Shown here one piece after another: positions 1 to 7,619 of a DNA stretch of 40,543 nucleotides. Every line of letters begins with the position of its first letter. Positions within the stretch are counted from its first letter, which is position 1. A model generated the notes under the pieces. The model did not search any database. It worked only from the letters and a program-made list of their open reading frames with translations, and was not told the DNA's origin. The position numbers were made by a program, and so were the translations under genes. The DNA comes from Methanothermococcus sp. SCGC AD-155-E23 (lineage in GTDB: Archaea > AGJL01 > Methanococci > Methanococcales > Methanococcaceae): assembly GCA_019561615.1 (NCBI GenBank), contig JAHEQA010000037.1, positions 1 through 40,543 of the forward strand, given 5' to 3'.

Positions 1-33
1 TTTTGATTATTATAGGGATAATAACGTGATACC

Positions 34-1377
34 ATGGATATAGAGGAGTTTGTAAGGAGAAGTCTAAGGAAGAAGATACCTGAGGATGTTATTATCGAGG
101 AAGGTGTTAAGATAGTTATGGAATTTAAAAAGATAGACAGGGAACTTGCCAGGGAATTTGTTGAGGCAGTTCTAAAGGAGGTAAAAACTGCAGAATCCTA
201 TAGAGATCTGGCAGATCCAAAGTTAAAGTATATCCTGGACTACAGGAGATCTGGAGTTACCATGGGGGAGATAGGTGGAGGTAGTAGGGGAAAAGGTGAC
301 TTCTTCCTACATCAACAGATAGGGAAGATCGTTGAGAGCACAGGACAGAGAACAGTTGTAGATACTAGGGATCAGGATGACGGTGGAGTTGTAGAGGCCA
401 AAGGTAAGTACATAGTAGCTACAATTGACGGTACCCGTTCCAGACTAAGTGAGTTTCCCTTTCTCGCAGGTTTCCATGTGACAAGGGCATGTCTCAGGGA
501 TGTATACGTTATGGGCGCAGAACCTGTTGCCCTTCTAAGTGACATCCACCTGGCAGATGACGGAGACGTATCCAAGATACTAGATTTTACAGCTGGAATA
601 TGTGCAGTTTCTGAGAGTATAGGGGTTCCACTGGTTGCAGGGAGTACCCTTAGGGTAGGTGGGGATATGGTGTTAGGGGAGAGGATGGTAAGTGCAGTAG
701 GTGCTGTTGGAGTGATAAAGGAGGATATGCCCACTGCAAGGAGGAGGGCTCAAGTTGGAGATGTGATACTTATGACCAGGGGTAGTGGAGGAGGTACTAT
801 AGCAACAACTGCCATATACCATGGGATGTTCTCCGTGGTCTATGAGACCCTCAATATAGATTTCTTGAAGGCATGTAAGAGGATATTGGAGAGTGATCTA
901 CTTAAGTACATCCATGTTATGACAGATGTGACAAATGGGGGGTTGAGAGGGGATGCCTACGAGATTTCAAGATCTGCCAAGGTCTCCCTGGAGTTCTACA
1001 GGGACAGGGTCCTTGACGTTATTAACCCCAAGGTCCTAGAGATGCTGGAAAAGTTGAATATAGATCCCTTGGGAGTCTCCATAGACAGTTTGTTGATAAT
1101 AGCCCCCCAGGAGTATGCAGAGGAGATTGAGAAGAAAACTGGTGCCAAGGTTGTAGGGGAGGTGAAGGAGGGAGAGGGAAGTTATATTGTAGATGGGGAT
1201 AGGAAAATACCACTCCTCCCAAGGTTTAGGGAGTCTCCCTACACCCCTGTAAAGAAGGTTGTAGATAAGATGAAACCTGATAGAGAGGAATTTGAACTTA
1301 TGAAGAGGAGGATAGAAGAGGCCTGTAAGGAAGCCATTAAAAAGAAGGAGTTTGTAAAGAGTCTCTTATCAAGGTGA
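34..1377 (+). CDS. AIR synthase-related protein (selenophosphate synthetase-like, COG2144 type)
   Basis: 447 residues. The core has the PurM/HypE/SelD-type two-domain fold: a glycine-rich GGGSRGKGDF stretch (about 81-90), DQDDGG (113-118) and VATIDGT (128-134) resemble the ATP/Mg-binding N-terminal AIRS domain, and the region from about 235 onward fits the AIRS C-terminal domain. About 75 residues of helical, charged sequence precede the core, making it longer than typical 320-350 residue relatives. Members of this superfamily use ATP to activate or phosphorylate a small substrate; the substrate here cannot be read from sequence. The ATG follows a weak GTGAT ribosome binding site. The TGA stop overlaps the ribosome binding site of the following HD-domain gene, so the two are probably translated from one mRNA. 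Family assignment is fairly sure, function is not. Confidence 0.75.
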   Translation: MDIEEFVRRSLRKKIPEDVIIEEGVKIVMEFKKIDRELAREFVEAVLKEVKTAESYRDLADPKLKYILDYRRSGVTMGEIGGGSRGKGDFFLHQQIGKIVESTGQRTVVDTRDQDDGGVVEAKGKYIVATIDGTRSRLSEFPFLAGFHVTRACLRDVYVMGAEPVALLSDIHLADDGDVSKILDFTAGICAVSESIGVPLVAGSTLRVGGDMVLGERMVSAVGAVGVIKEDMPTARRRAQVGDVILMTRGSGGGTIATTAIYHGMFSVVYETLNIDFLKACKRILESDLLKYIHVMTDVTNGGLRGDAYEISRSAKVSLEFYRDRVLDVINPKVLEMLEKLNIDPLGVSIDSLLIIAPQEYAEEIEKKTGAKVVGEVKEGEGSYIVDGDRKIPLLPRFRESPYTPVKKVVDKMKPDREEFELMKRRIEEACKEAIKKKEFVKSLLSR

Positions 1378-1382
1378 CTTCC

Positions 1383-2051
1383 ATGGAGGAGATTTTAGAG
1401 AAGATATACAGGGCCTTAAATGGAGAGGAGAAGTACATCCCAGAGGTGTCCAAGGTATTCCCCTACATCAACAACAGGAGATTTAGAAGGTACTACTCCC
1501 TACTTTCAAAGCTCTGTAGTAGAGATGTAGTTATGCACTCTTTGGCAGTATCCCTCTACACCTATGAACTTGCTTCAAAGTTAAAAAATAGAGGTTATAA
1601 CATAGACCTGGACCTGGCAGTATTTGGAGCCCTCCTCCATGACATAGGGAGAAGTAGAACCCATGGTATAAAACATGGAGTTGAAGGGGGGAGAATAGTA
1701 AGGGAGCACAACTTAGGTGAGGAATTGGCTCTCATAGTGGAGAGACATATTGGGGGAGGTATACCAAAGGAGGAGGCTGTCAAGTTAGGGTTACCACCAA
1801 GGGACTACATCCCCAGGACACTGGAGGAGAAACTTGTGGCACACTGTGACAACCTAATAAGTGGTACTAGGAGGGTGGATATAAACTTTGTAGTGGAAAA
1901 ATTCAAGAGAAGACTTGGTTGTAAAGATATAAACCACCCTGTAATAATGAGGATTATAAGGTTAAACAATGAGATCAACTCTTTACTTAAAGAGGATTCC
2001 AGTCATATTCAGTGTAACGTAGAAGGCCAGCATACCAAAGGTCATACATAG
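1383..2051 (+). CDS. HD domain protein, TIGR00295-like
   Basis: Probable metal-dependent phosphohydrolase of the HD superfamily, 222 residues. The metal ligands are visible as MHS (His about 52), the LLHDIGRSRTHG motif with HD at about 86-87, and further conserved His near HGVEGG and ERHIGGG. The start is placed at ATG 1383 because the ribosome binding site AAGGTGA (1371-1377) lies 6 nt upstream; the GTG at 1374 is part of that site. It directly follows the AIRS-like gene. The last 69 bp run into the 3' end of the opposing membrane-protein gene, so the C-terminal tail (about 22 residues) is encoded antisense to it and is unlikely to belong to the conserved domain. Substrate unknown. Confidence 0.8.
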   Translation: MEEILEKIYRALNGEEKYIPEVSKVFPYINNRRFRRYYSLLSKLCSRDVVMHSLAVSLYTYELASKLKNRGYNIDLDLAVFGALLHDIGRSRTHGIKHGVEGGRIVREHNLGEELALIVERHIGGGIPKEEAVKLGLPPRDYIPRTLEEKLVAHCDNLISGTRRVDINFVVEKFKRRLGCKDINHPVIMRIIRLNNEINSLLKEDSSHIQCNVEGQHTKGHT

Positions 2052-2873
2052 GGCACAACCTATTATCATCCTACTAACCTTTAAGCCAAATAGTGGGATG
2101 GTAAACAACAGTCCAAAGATTCCAGTACCTATCTGGATAACCTCCATACACTTTGCAATCTCTTCAGGTTTTACAGGGGTGGCGTTAGGTAGCAAACTTG
2201 ATATTATATTGAGATAGCCTCCAATAATACCTGCAGTTGCAGGAACTACTCCACAGAGTATTACAAGCCCCACTGCAAGACCGTTTGCAGTAACACTTAA
2301 GAGCTGTGACCTTAGGTTCTGGAGATCCTCCAGGGTTTTTGCAAGGGTTGTTAGAGTCTCTGCTAACTCCCCTCCATACTTCCTAGTCTCGATAAGGAGC
2401 CTTCCAACTAATTTAAATATATGGGAATCCATACTGTTTGCAACTATATAGACTGCCTCCTCAAAACTTAACTTTCTCTCCTTTATTAGTAAGATGATCT
2501 TTAAGAAGACCTTATCTACCTCCTTAATACCACTGTCAACAACCTCCTGAATTGCATCAACGATGGAACGTCCTGACTCCAGGGAAAGTACCATTACATA
2601 GAGGGCCTTAGGTAGGTTACGTTCAAACTCCTCTATCTTCAACTCGTAGATTACCTTAGGTATCATAAGAACTGAGAGGACGTAAAGAACAATGAGTAGA
2701 GTAACACTTCTTAAATTGAGGTGGACTATAAACTTCATTACAATAGGTACTACAACAGCCAGTAACAGTATCATGAGATATTTGTTTTCATCAATTTTTC
2801 TAAATCCAGCTTTTCTCAGTAAGATCACATTGCGTTTTATAATCCTTTGAAATATCTCCCCAATATCCGCCAT
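1983..2873 (-). CDS. TadC/T2SSF-type pilus assembly membrane protein (second of two)
   Basis: 296 residues with a type II secretion F-like (GspF/TadC) architecture. Hydrophobic segments lie near residues 30-70, then a cytoplasmic helical part (about 75-185, with LPKALYVMVLSLESGRSIVDA), then two or three segments toward the C terminus. Such proteins form the inner-membrane platform for type IV pilus-like filaments and contact the assembly ATPase. It is the third gene of a minus-strand run: KlbA ATPase, first TadC-like protein, this gene. The upstream stop TGA is separated from this ATG by only 4 nt, indicating translational coupling. In Methanococcus maripaludis a comparable trio (epdJ, epdK, epdL) is needed for type IV-like pili; equivalence is inferred from gene content and order. 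Prepilins and the peptidase are not in the window. Confidence 0.8.
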   Translation of the reverse strand: MADIGEIFQRIIKRNVILLRKAGFRKIDENKYLMILLLAVVVPIVMKFIVHLNLRSVTLLIVLYVLSVLMIPKVIYELKIEEFERNLPKALYVMVLSLESGRSIVDAIQEVVDSGIKEVDKVFLKIILLIKERKLSFEEAVYIVANSMDSHIFKLVGRLLIETRKYGGELAETLTTLAKTLEDLQNLRSQLLSVTANGLAVGLVILCGVVPATAGIIGGYLNIISSLLPNATPVKPEEIAKCMEVIQIGTGIFGLLFTIPLFGLKVSRMIIGCALCMTFGMLAFYVTLNMTGILFK

Positions 2874-2877
2874 TTTT

Positions 2878-3921
2878 TCACTCGATTTTAAACTTTACAA
2901 ATATTGCAAAGACTAGGGCTAGAACAGGTGCTATCTTTGTAAGTACTAAATCTACAGTGTTGATTACACCGGTGAGACCAGTATTCCCCTGGAGTGCAGA
3001 GAGCATCATCCCTGAGAAGGGTAGTATCACCCCAACTCCAAATACCAGGTTACCTAGATTAGTTATCTGGAACTTTGAGGATTCTATCTTGGACATAGAC
3101 TCTCTCAGTATGTCCTTATAGAGGTTTTTCAGAAGTAGCTGTGCTCCCCCCTTATTTAGGGAGATGAGAAGTTGAGTGTAGAGTTTTTTCATCAGAGGTA
3201 CCTTTGTCCTCAACCTCGCCCTTTCAAGAGCCTCTTTTAAACTGTAACCTCTTTCTATGTCCTTTATAATACTTCTAAATTCAAAAGAGGGGATACCAAA
3301 TTCTGGACTATCTGCTATGTTTTTAATAGCCTCCTGGAGAGACATTCCAGCATTTAACAGTGATATCATGGTTAACAGTGCTACAAGTATCTGCATCTTT
3401 ATCTCTCCACGGAAGAGCAGCAACTTTATCTTTGGATAGAACACCCCTAGAACAAATATAACAGTACTTGCAACTATCCCACTTACAATAGCCATAGGTG
3501 GATTGTCCAGGAAGTATAGGAAGTATGCAAAACCTATAAGTAGGGAAATAACTGTTAATTTTAAGAAGTATTTATTGACGTCTTTGATACCAGCGTATTG
3601 AAAATCTATCTTAGAGGGTAAGAACTTTGTACGTACTACACGATAGGATATCTCTCTACTGTATCTTTTAAGGACTTCTACCTCTAACTCCTCCAATATC
3701 TTGTCAATGTCTACCTCTGTCTCCATCCTTCTGCCAGGTCCCTCTCCAGTACCCTCGTAGACATCGTAAAATATTAACTCCTCTTCAACTTCATCGTAAA
3801 TAGTAGGTACCTTTTCAACTAGGAGGGTGGAGACTTTTTTTCTTCTCCTCCTTCGTCCCCTAATAAGATACACTATTTCATCCAAGAAGTTTGAAAAAAA
3901 CCTTTTTACCACTTCTGCCAT
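2878..3921 (-). CDS. TadC/T2SSF-type pilus assembly membrane protein (first of two)
   Basis: 347 residues. An N-terminal basic stretch (RGRRRRRKK, about 21-29) and an acidic cytoplasmic region precede two membrane helices at about 125-165. A T2SSF-like helical domain follows (about 175-285, with LLNAGMSLQEAIKNIA), and two more hydrophobic segments close the protein. It should form the membrane platform with the next gene product, driven by the ATPase encoded just upstream. The ATG at 3921 follows a good ribosome binding site (GGTG, 5 nt spacing). It lies 17 bp downstream of the ATPase gene and 4 bp upstream of the next gene, so all three are probably one operon. Family call is firm; assignment to pilus assembly rather than another filament system is inferred. 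Confidence 0.8.
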   Translation of the reverse strand: MAEVVKRFFSNFLDEIVYLIRGRRRRRKKVSTLLVEKVPTIYDEVEEELIFYDVYEGTGEGPGRRMETEVDIDKILEELEVEVLKRYSREISYRVVRTKFLPSKIDFQYAGIKDVNKYFLKLTVISLLIGFAYFLYFLDNPPMAIVSGIVASTVIFVLGVFYPKIKLLLFRGEIKMQILVALLTMISLLNAGMSLQEAIKNIADSPEFGIPSFEFRSIIKDIERGYSLKEALERARLRTKVPLMKKLYTQLLISLNKGGAQLLLKNLYKDILRESMSKIESSKFQITNLGNLVFGVGVILPFSGMMLSALQGNTGLTGVINTVDLVLTKIAPVLALVFAIFVKFKIE

Positions 3922-3938
3922 TTAATCACCACAAAAAA

Positions 3939-6104
3939 TTAAATCACTATACTCCTTAGTAGTTTATCTGGATTCTCCTGGTATTTCATTATAAGTTCTC
4001 CTACCCTCTTGATATCCCTTATATTGTTCTTGTATGCATACTTCAATACCTCTATTCTATTTTTCCTATCCTCCAATAACTCCTCCCTAGTTATACCTGC
4101 AATATTACAGACCTCCTCCTCCCACATACAGATACCTGTTTTCTTTATGGCATCCTCCATACCGTCGTATGTAAAGAGTGTAGTTTTGGATATCTCTCCA
4201 CCAGAGCCTGTAATCTCTATAACTTCCAGTATTCTTCTAATAGTCTTTCTATTCCTCTTTATCCTCTGCTGGTTTATAATAAAGTCCAGGGAGGTGAGCA
4301 TAATCTTAGGTACATTCATAGGTGGATTTATCAACCTAGTTATAGCCTCACTTGCACTGTTTGCGTGGAGAGTTCCAGAACAGTTGGAGACTACGATACC
4401 TCCGTTACTTCCCCCTATATAGGTATGGTTGTCCACAACTGTTAGATCGTAGATATAACCCTGATACCTTACCTCCTCAATAGAGACTACCCTATCCCAG
4501 GAGATACCTGGGGAGGAGTATACACTCTCTACCATTACATCCCCATCTGTACCGTAGCTACTAATACTTTTACCTCTGTATCCACTGGGAATAGCTATGT
4601 AATCTCCAACCTCTAGGGTGTTGGCATTAACCTCGAAGATAATCCCCCTTAGCAGGTACAGTGGATGGTCGTGGGTAAGGGTTATCTCCCTGCCACTCTC
4701 AGTTCTTATCTTTAGAAGTTTTCCAGAGTACCTCTTTCTCCATACATGGGATATTAACTTGTCCTCAATTTTTAGGGATCTCTTGTTAAAGCTGTTGATG
4801 TATATACCCTCTCCACTTATATCTATCCATTCAAATCCGTTATCCTCCCTTACCACCTTATATCCCTTCTGGAAGAAACTATCTACAAGGTCCCCTATCT
4901 TTACAACCCTATTATCGGAGAGGTGTATCAACTCTTCACCAATTAAGGCACCGTCGTGACCTGTGTTCATAGCTACCAGGAGGGAACGGGCCTCCTCTCC
5001 CCTTACCTCCCCTACAAATATCCTATCAGGTCTCATCCTCAGGGCGTTCTTAATAAGGTCGTCCATGGTGATCTCGTAGTCTGGGACTCCAGGTCTTGGT
5101 GGTCTAGTTACCATCCTTATTACATGGTCATGGGGTATCTGGAGTTCTGGAGTATCCTCGATGGTAATTATTCTATCGGTATACATGGAGAACATGGATA
5201 TTACATTTAGGGTGGTAGTCTTACCAGAACCAGTACCCCCTACAATCAAGGTGTTGGCAGGTTTAGATCCAAAGTATCCCTCAACAGCCTGCCAGAGGAA
5301 GGCTGCAAATTCAAAGTTAAAGGTACCAAATCTTATAAGATCTATCACAGTTAGAGGATCCTTGGAGAACTTACGGATGGTCAGTGTATTTCCATCAGGT
5401 GTAACCTCCTTTAAGGTGGCATTTACCCTACTCCCATCTGGTAAAAAGGCATCTAGCATAGGGGTTCTGGCATCTATGGTCCTTCCTGCAAGTAGTGCTA
5501 TACTCTCTATAATTCTTGTCAACTCCTCCTCGTCAAAGGTGATATTAGTTCTACACATCTGGTATTTCCTGTGGAAGACATAGGCAGGCCTGTACTCCCC
5601 GTTAACCATTACCTCCTCTAATCTATCGTCACTAAGGGGTATCTCAAGTAGACCTAACTTACCAAGGACTAAGTAGAAGTACTTTGCCAGACTTTGTATC
5701 TCAGGTTTTTTTAGGTTTAAATTGTTCTCCTCTACGTAGTCCTGTAAGAATTTGTATATCTCTCCAACCTTCTCAAATCCCTCTTCAGATAGGATGGACC
5801 TTATATCCTGGAGGGTATCCTCAGGTAACCTGGAGAGTATCTCCATTATCTCATCTACTTCAGGTACAATATACAGTGTCCTTCCTCCCTTTTTCTCGAT
5901 AACTATCTCAAATTCTACCTCCCCCACCTGTACACTGTAGGTGTCCAGGACATTTGGGGATAGAGAGGTACCTACTTTACTAAAAGTAGTTGTAAAGCCA
6001 GTTGGAGTAGTCTCCCCCTCTTTTTTCTCCTCCTTTAAAGTACTGTCCTTTTTAATAGAAACTCCAGCCTTACCCTTCTTTTTAATTCTATCTAATAGTC
6101 CCAT
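3939..6104 (-). CDS. klbA: KlbA: TadA/VirB11-type assembly ATPase interrupted by an intein
   Basis: 721-residue precursor; removal of a 189-residue intein leaves a 532-residue ATPase. Walker A is GGTGSGKTTT (about 289-298), the Asp box is ITIEDTPELQ (about 313-322), and Walker B lies in RPDRIFVGEVRGEEA (358-372). The His box is split by the intein, with GHDG (382-385) before it and CSGTLHANSA (575-584) after it, so the ATPase should be inactive until splicing. The N-terminal part is charged and lacks a signal peptide. Such ATPases power type IV pilus-like assembly, and two TadC-like membrane partners follow in the same operon. The ATG has a GGTG ribosome binding site 5 nt upstream. The M. jannaschii homologue also carries a class 2 intein (known from the intein literature), at what looks like the same site. 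Confidence 0.9.
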   Translation of the reverse strand: MGLLDRIKKKGKAGVSIKKDSTLKEEKKEGETTPTGFTTTFSKVGTSLSPNVLDTYSVQVGEVEFEIVIEKKGGRTLYIVPEVDEIMEILSRLPEDTLQDIRSILSEEGFEKVGEIYKFLQDYVEENNLNLKKPEIQSLAKYFYLVLGKLGLLEIPLSDDRLEEVMVNGEYRPAYVFHRKYQMCRTNITFDEEELTRIIESIALLAGRTIDARTPMLDAFLPDGSRVNATLKEVTPDGNTLTIRKFSKDPLTVIDLIRFGTFNFEFAAFLWQAVEGYFGSKPANTLIVGGTGSGKTTTLNVISMFSMYTDRIITIEDTPELQIPHDHVIRMVTRPPRPGVPDYEITMDDLIKNALRMRPDRIFVGEVRGEEARSLLVAMNTGHDGALIGEELIHLSDNRVVKIGDLVDSFFQKGYKVVREDNGFEWIDISGEGIYINSFNKRSLKIEDKLISHVWRKRYSGKLLKIRTESGREITLTHDHPLYLLRGIIFEVNANTLEVGDYIAIPSGYRGKSISSYGTDGDVMVESVYSSPGISWDRVVSIEEVRYQGYIYDLTVVDNHTYIGGSNGGIVVSNCSGTLHANSASEAITRLINPPMNVPKIMLTSLDFIINQQRIKRNRKTIRRILEVIEITGSGGEISKTTLFTYDGMEDAIKKTGICMWEEEVCNIAGITREELLEDRKNRIEVLKYAYKNNIRDIKRVGELIMKYQENPDKLLRSIVI
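4383..4949 (-). mobile_element. KlbA mini-intein (class 2, Ala at position 1, no endonuclease)
   Basis: Codons 386-574 of klbA. The element starts with Ala (codon at 4947-4949) instead of the usual Cys or Ser and ends in VVSN, followed by Cys575 as the +1 residue. Block B is visible as TLTHDHPLYL (intein residues about 90-99, with the TxxH signature), block F as YIYDLTVVDNHTYIGG (165-180), and block G as IVVSN/C. At 189 residues with no LAGLIDADG motif it is a mini-intein. Class 2 inteins splice without an N-terminal nucleophile because Cys+1 attacks the N-terminal junction directly, as shown for Mja KlbA. The stretch of about 35 residues between the two splicing halves (PSGYRGKS to SSPGIS) makes it about 20 residues longer than the 168-residue Mja KlbA intein as remembered. 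Confidence 0.93.
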
Positions 6105-6155
6105 ATTAACACCTAAAATAATAGTTGCCCTTAAAATTATATTAATATTGCTGGT

Positions 6156-6169
6156 AAAAAAGAAAAAAA
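6156..6169 (-). terminator. T-rich terminator after the TFB gene
   Basis: On the minus strand, immediately after the TFB stop codon, the sequence reads as two T runs (T7 C T6). Archaeal RNA polymerase terminates at such U tracts without a hairpin. The pilus ATPase gene begins 50 nt downstream with its own AT-rich promoter-like stretch (about 6132-6146), so gar1-tfb and klbA are probably separate transcripts. Confidence 0.6.
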
Positions 6170-6172
6170 GAG

Positions 6173-7150
6173 TTATAGGGTAACGTCGATATCTAGATGC
6201 TCTGTCAATTCCTTGTACCTGTTCCTTATAGTTACCTCTGTAACTCCTGCAACATCTGCAACCTCTCTCTGGGTTCTCCTTGTCCCATGGAGTACACTGG
6301 CGATGTATATTGCAGCTGCAGCTACACCTGTTGGTCCCCTACCACTTGTCAACCCCTTCTCACTGGCCTTCTGAAGGATGGCAATAGCCTTGGACTCCAC
6401 CTCCCCAGGTAGGTTAAGTTCTGAGACAAATCTTGGGACGTAGTCTATTGGACTTGTTGGAGCCAACTTTATATTCAACTCCCTTGTTAGGAACCTGTAG
6501 GTCCTTCCTATCTCCTTTCTATCTACCCTGGAAACCTCTGCAATCTCATCTAAGGTCCTTGGAACCTTACATATTCTACAGGCGGCGTAAAGTGCGGCGG
6601 CAGCTACCCCTTCTATACTTCTACCTCTAATAAGCCCCTTCTCCACAGCACCCCTGTAGAGTATTGCGGCGTTCTCCCTAACATTCCTTGGTAGTCCCAA
6701 CTTAGAGGCTATCCTGTCTAACTCAGAGAGGGCATAGGCAAGGTTTCTCTCTGAGGCATCAGATACCCTAATTCTTCTCTGCCACTTTCTCAACCTGTAG
6801 AGTTGAGCCTTCCTCTCTGCAGAGATCTCCTTCCCATAGCTGTCCTTGTTCCTCCAGTCGATAACGGTGGATAACCCCTTGTCATGTATGGTGTAGGTTA
6901 TTGGAGCCCCTACCCTACTTCTCTTTACCCTCTGTTCATGGTCGAAGGCCCTCCACTCTGGTCCTGTATCAAATAGATTTTCCTGTAGAACACATCCACA
7001 GTCTGCACATACAATCTCTGCCCTCTCGTAATCCTTAACTATATTCTTACTGTTACAGATAGGGCAGACTAGCTCCTCCTCCTTCTCTATAATAACATTT
7101 TTTGAGTTCTTAGCATTTTTCTCCTCTACTTCTAATGTTTTTGCCTTCAT
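6173..7150 (-). CDS. tfb: Transcription initiation factor B (TFB)
   Basis: 325 residues. An N-terminal zinc ribbon (Cys 29, 32, 48, 51: CPIC and CADC) binds RNA polymerase. The B-reader/linker region follows ([19 protein letters not shown]), then two cyclin-like repeats (about 120-215 and 220-315) that bind TBP and the BRE; the second ends with a helix-turn-helix ([19 protein letters not shown]). The length equals a normal intein-free archaeal TFB, whereas the M. jannaschii protein carries an intein. The gene lies 30 bp downstream of gar1 on the same strand and is followed by a T-rich terminator, suggesting a gar1-tfb transcript. The ATG at 7150 has a GGTG site 7 nt upstream. Confidence 0.95.
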   Translation of the reverse strand: MKAKTLEVEEKNAKNSKNVIIEKEEELVCPICNSKNIVKDYERAEIVCADCGCVLQENLFDTGPEWRAFDHEQRVKRSRVGAPITYTIHDKGLSTVIDWRNKDSYGKEISAERKAQLYRLRKWQRRIRVSDASERNLAYALSELDRIASKLGLPRNVRENAAILYRGAVEKGLIRGRSIEGVAAAALYAACRICKVPRTLDEIAEVSRVDRKEIGRTYRFLTRELNIKLAPTSPIDYVPRFVSELNLPGEVESKAIAILQKASEKGLTSGRGPTGVAAAAIYIASVLHGTRRTQREVADVAGVTEVTIRNRYKELTEHLDIDVTL

Positions 7151-7180
7151 AGGCTAACACCGTAGATATAGGCTTTTATT

Positions 7181-7456
7181 TTAACGTCGACCCCTCCTGT
7201 TGGAGTATCTCTTTCTCCTCTTCTCCTCCGAGATAAAGGCCTCCCCCCGTCTCAGTGCTATCCTCTTCCCAGTTTTATCTGTAGGTATTATGGAGATGTA
7301 GGGTTTATTAACTGGGCCAAAAACCTCGTACACCTTCCCAAGTACCCTCCTCCTAGATCTATCTGCAAAAACAGTAGATCTTAACTTAGGTTGATAGTCC
7401 GCCCTCCCTATAACCCTCCCGTTGGGAAGCTCATGTAGTATCTCTATCCTCCTCAC
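7181..7456 (-). CDS. gar1: Gar1, H/ACA RNP subunit
   Basis: Small basic protein of 91 residues from the chosen start. The conserved core (HELPNGRVIGRADYQPKL, then RRVLGKVYEVFGPVNKPYIS) is the Gar1 six-stranded barrel that binds Cbf5 and promotes product release in H/ACA-guided pseudouridylation of rRNA. The tail is very basic (EEKRRKRYSNRRGRR). The start is placed at GTG 7456: GGAGG (about 7467-7463) lies 6 nt upstream, while the TTG at 7474 has no ribosome binding site. It precedes tfb on the same strand and is transcribed from a promoter that mirrors that of the divergent precorrin-2 dehydrogenase gene. Confidence 0.88.
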   Translation of the reverse strand: MRRIEILHELPNGRVIGRADYQPKLRSTVFADRSRRRVLGKVYEVFGPVNKPYISIIPTDKTGKRIALRRGEAFISEEKRRKRYSNRRGRR

Positions 7457-7498
7457 GGTACTCCTCCACTTCAATATAACTAATAGATTTAGAAATAT

Positions 7499-7524
7499 GG
7501 ATATAACGTTGATACGATATATCC
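7499..7524. promoter_or_regulatory. Imperfect 26-bp palindrome at the predicted gar1-tfb transcription start
   Basis: GGATATA (7499-7505) and TATATCC (7518-7524) are perfect inverted arms of 7 bp; after one mismatch on each side a further CGT/ACG match extends the symmetry. The element lies about 25-30 nt downstream of the minus-strand TATA box, where the gar1-tfb transcript should start. It could be a repressor operator or, if transcribed, a leader hairpin. Function is inferred only from position and symmetry. Confidence 0.4.
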
Positions 7525-7546
7525 ACCTATCCCTTTTGCAGTAATC

Positions 7547-7576
7547 CTATATAAACTTTTCGAAAAATATATATAG
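7547..7576. promoter_or_regulatory. Mirror-image divergent promoter (shared BRE palindrome, two TATA boxes)
   Basis: The plus strand reads CGAAAAATATATATAG (7561-7576); the minus strand reads CGAAAAGTTTATATAG (7562 down to 7547). The two BRE/TATA elements match at 14 of 16 positions and share the palindrome TTTTCGAAAA (7557-7566). Both fit the methanococcal BRE (CGAAA-type) plus TATA consensus. The plus promoter should start about 20 nt before the precorrin-2 dehydrogenase gene, the minus promoter about 65-70 nt before gar1. TFB and TBP could bind in only one orientation at a time, so the promoters probably compete. Confidence 0.8.
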
Positions 7577-7619
7577 AAGTATCGACCTGCACTAAATTTA
7601 AATTCCAGAGAAGGAGAGG

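Noticed and set aside
4009-4422. Open frame antisense to klbA at the intein boundary
   Set aside because: It looks like a hydrophobic protein only because it complements charged klbA sequence; no start signal or homology.
5161-5583. Open frame antisense to the klbA ATPase domain
   Set aside because: Complement of the conserved Walker A region; no independent evidence of coding.
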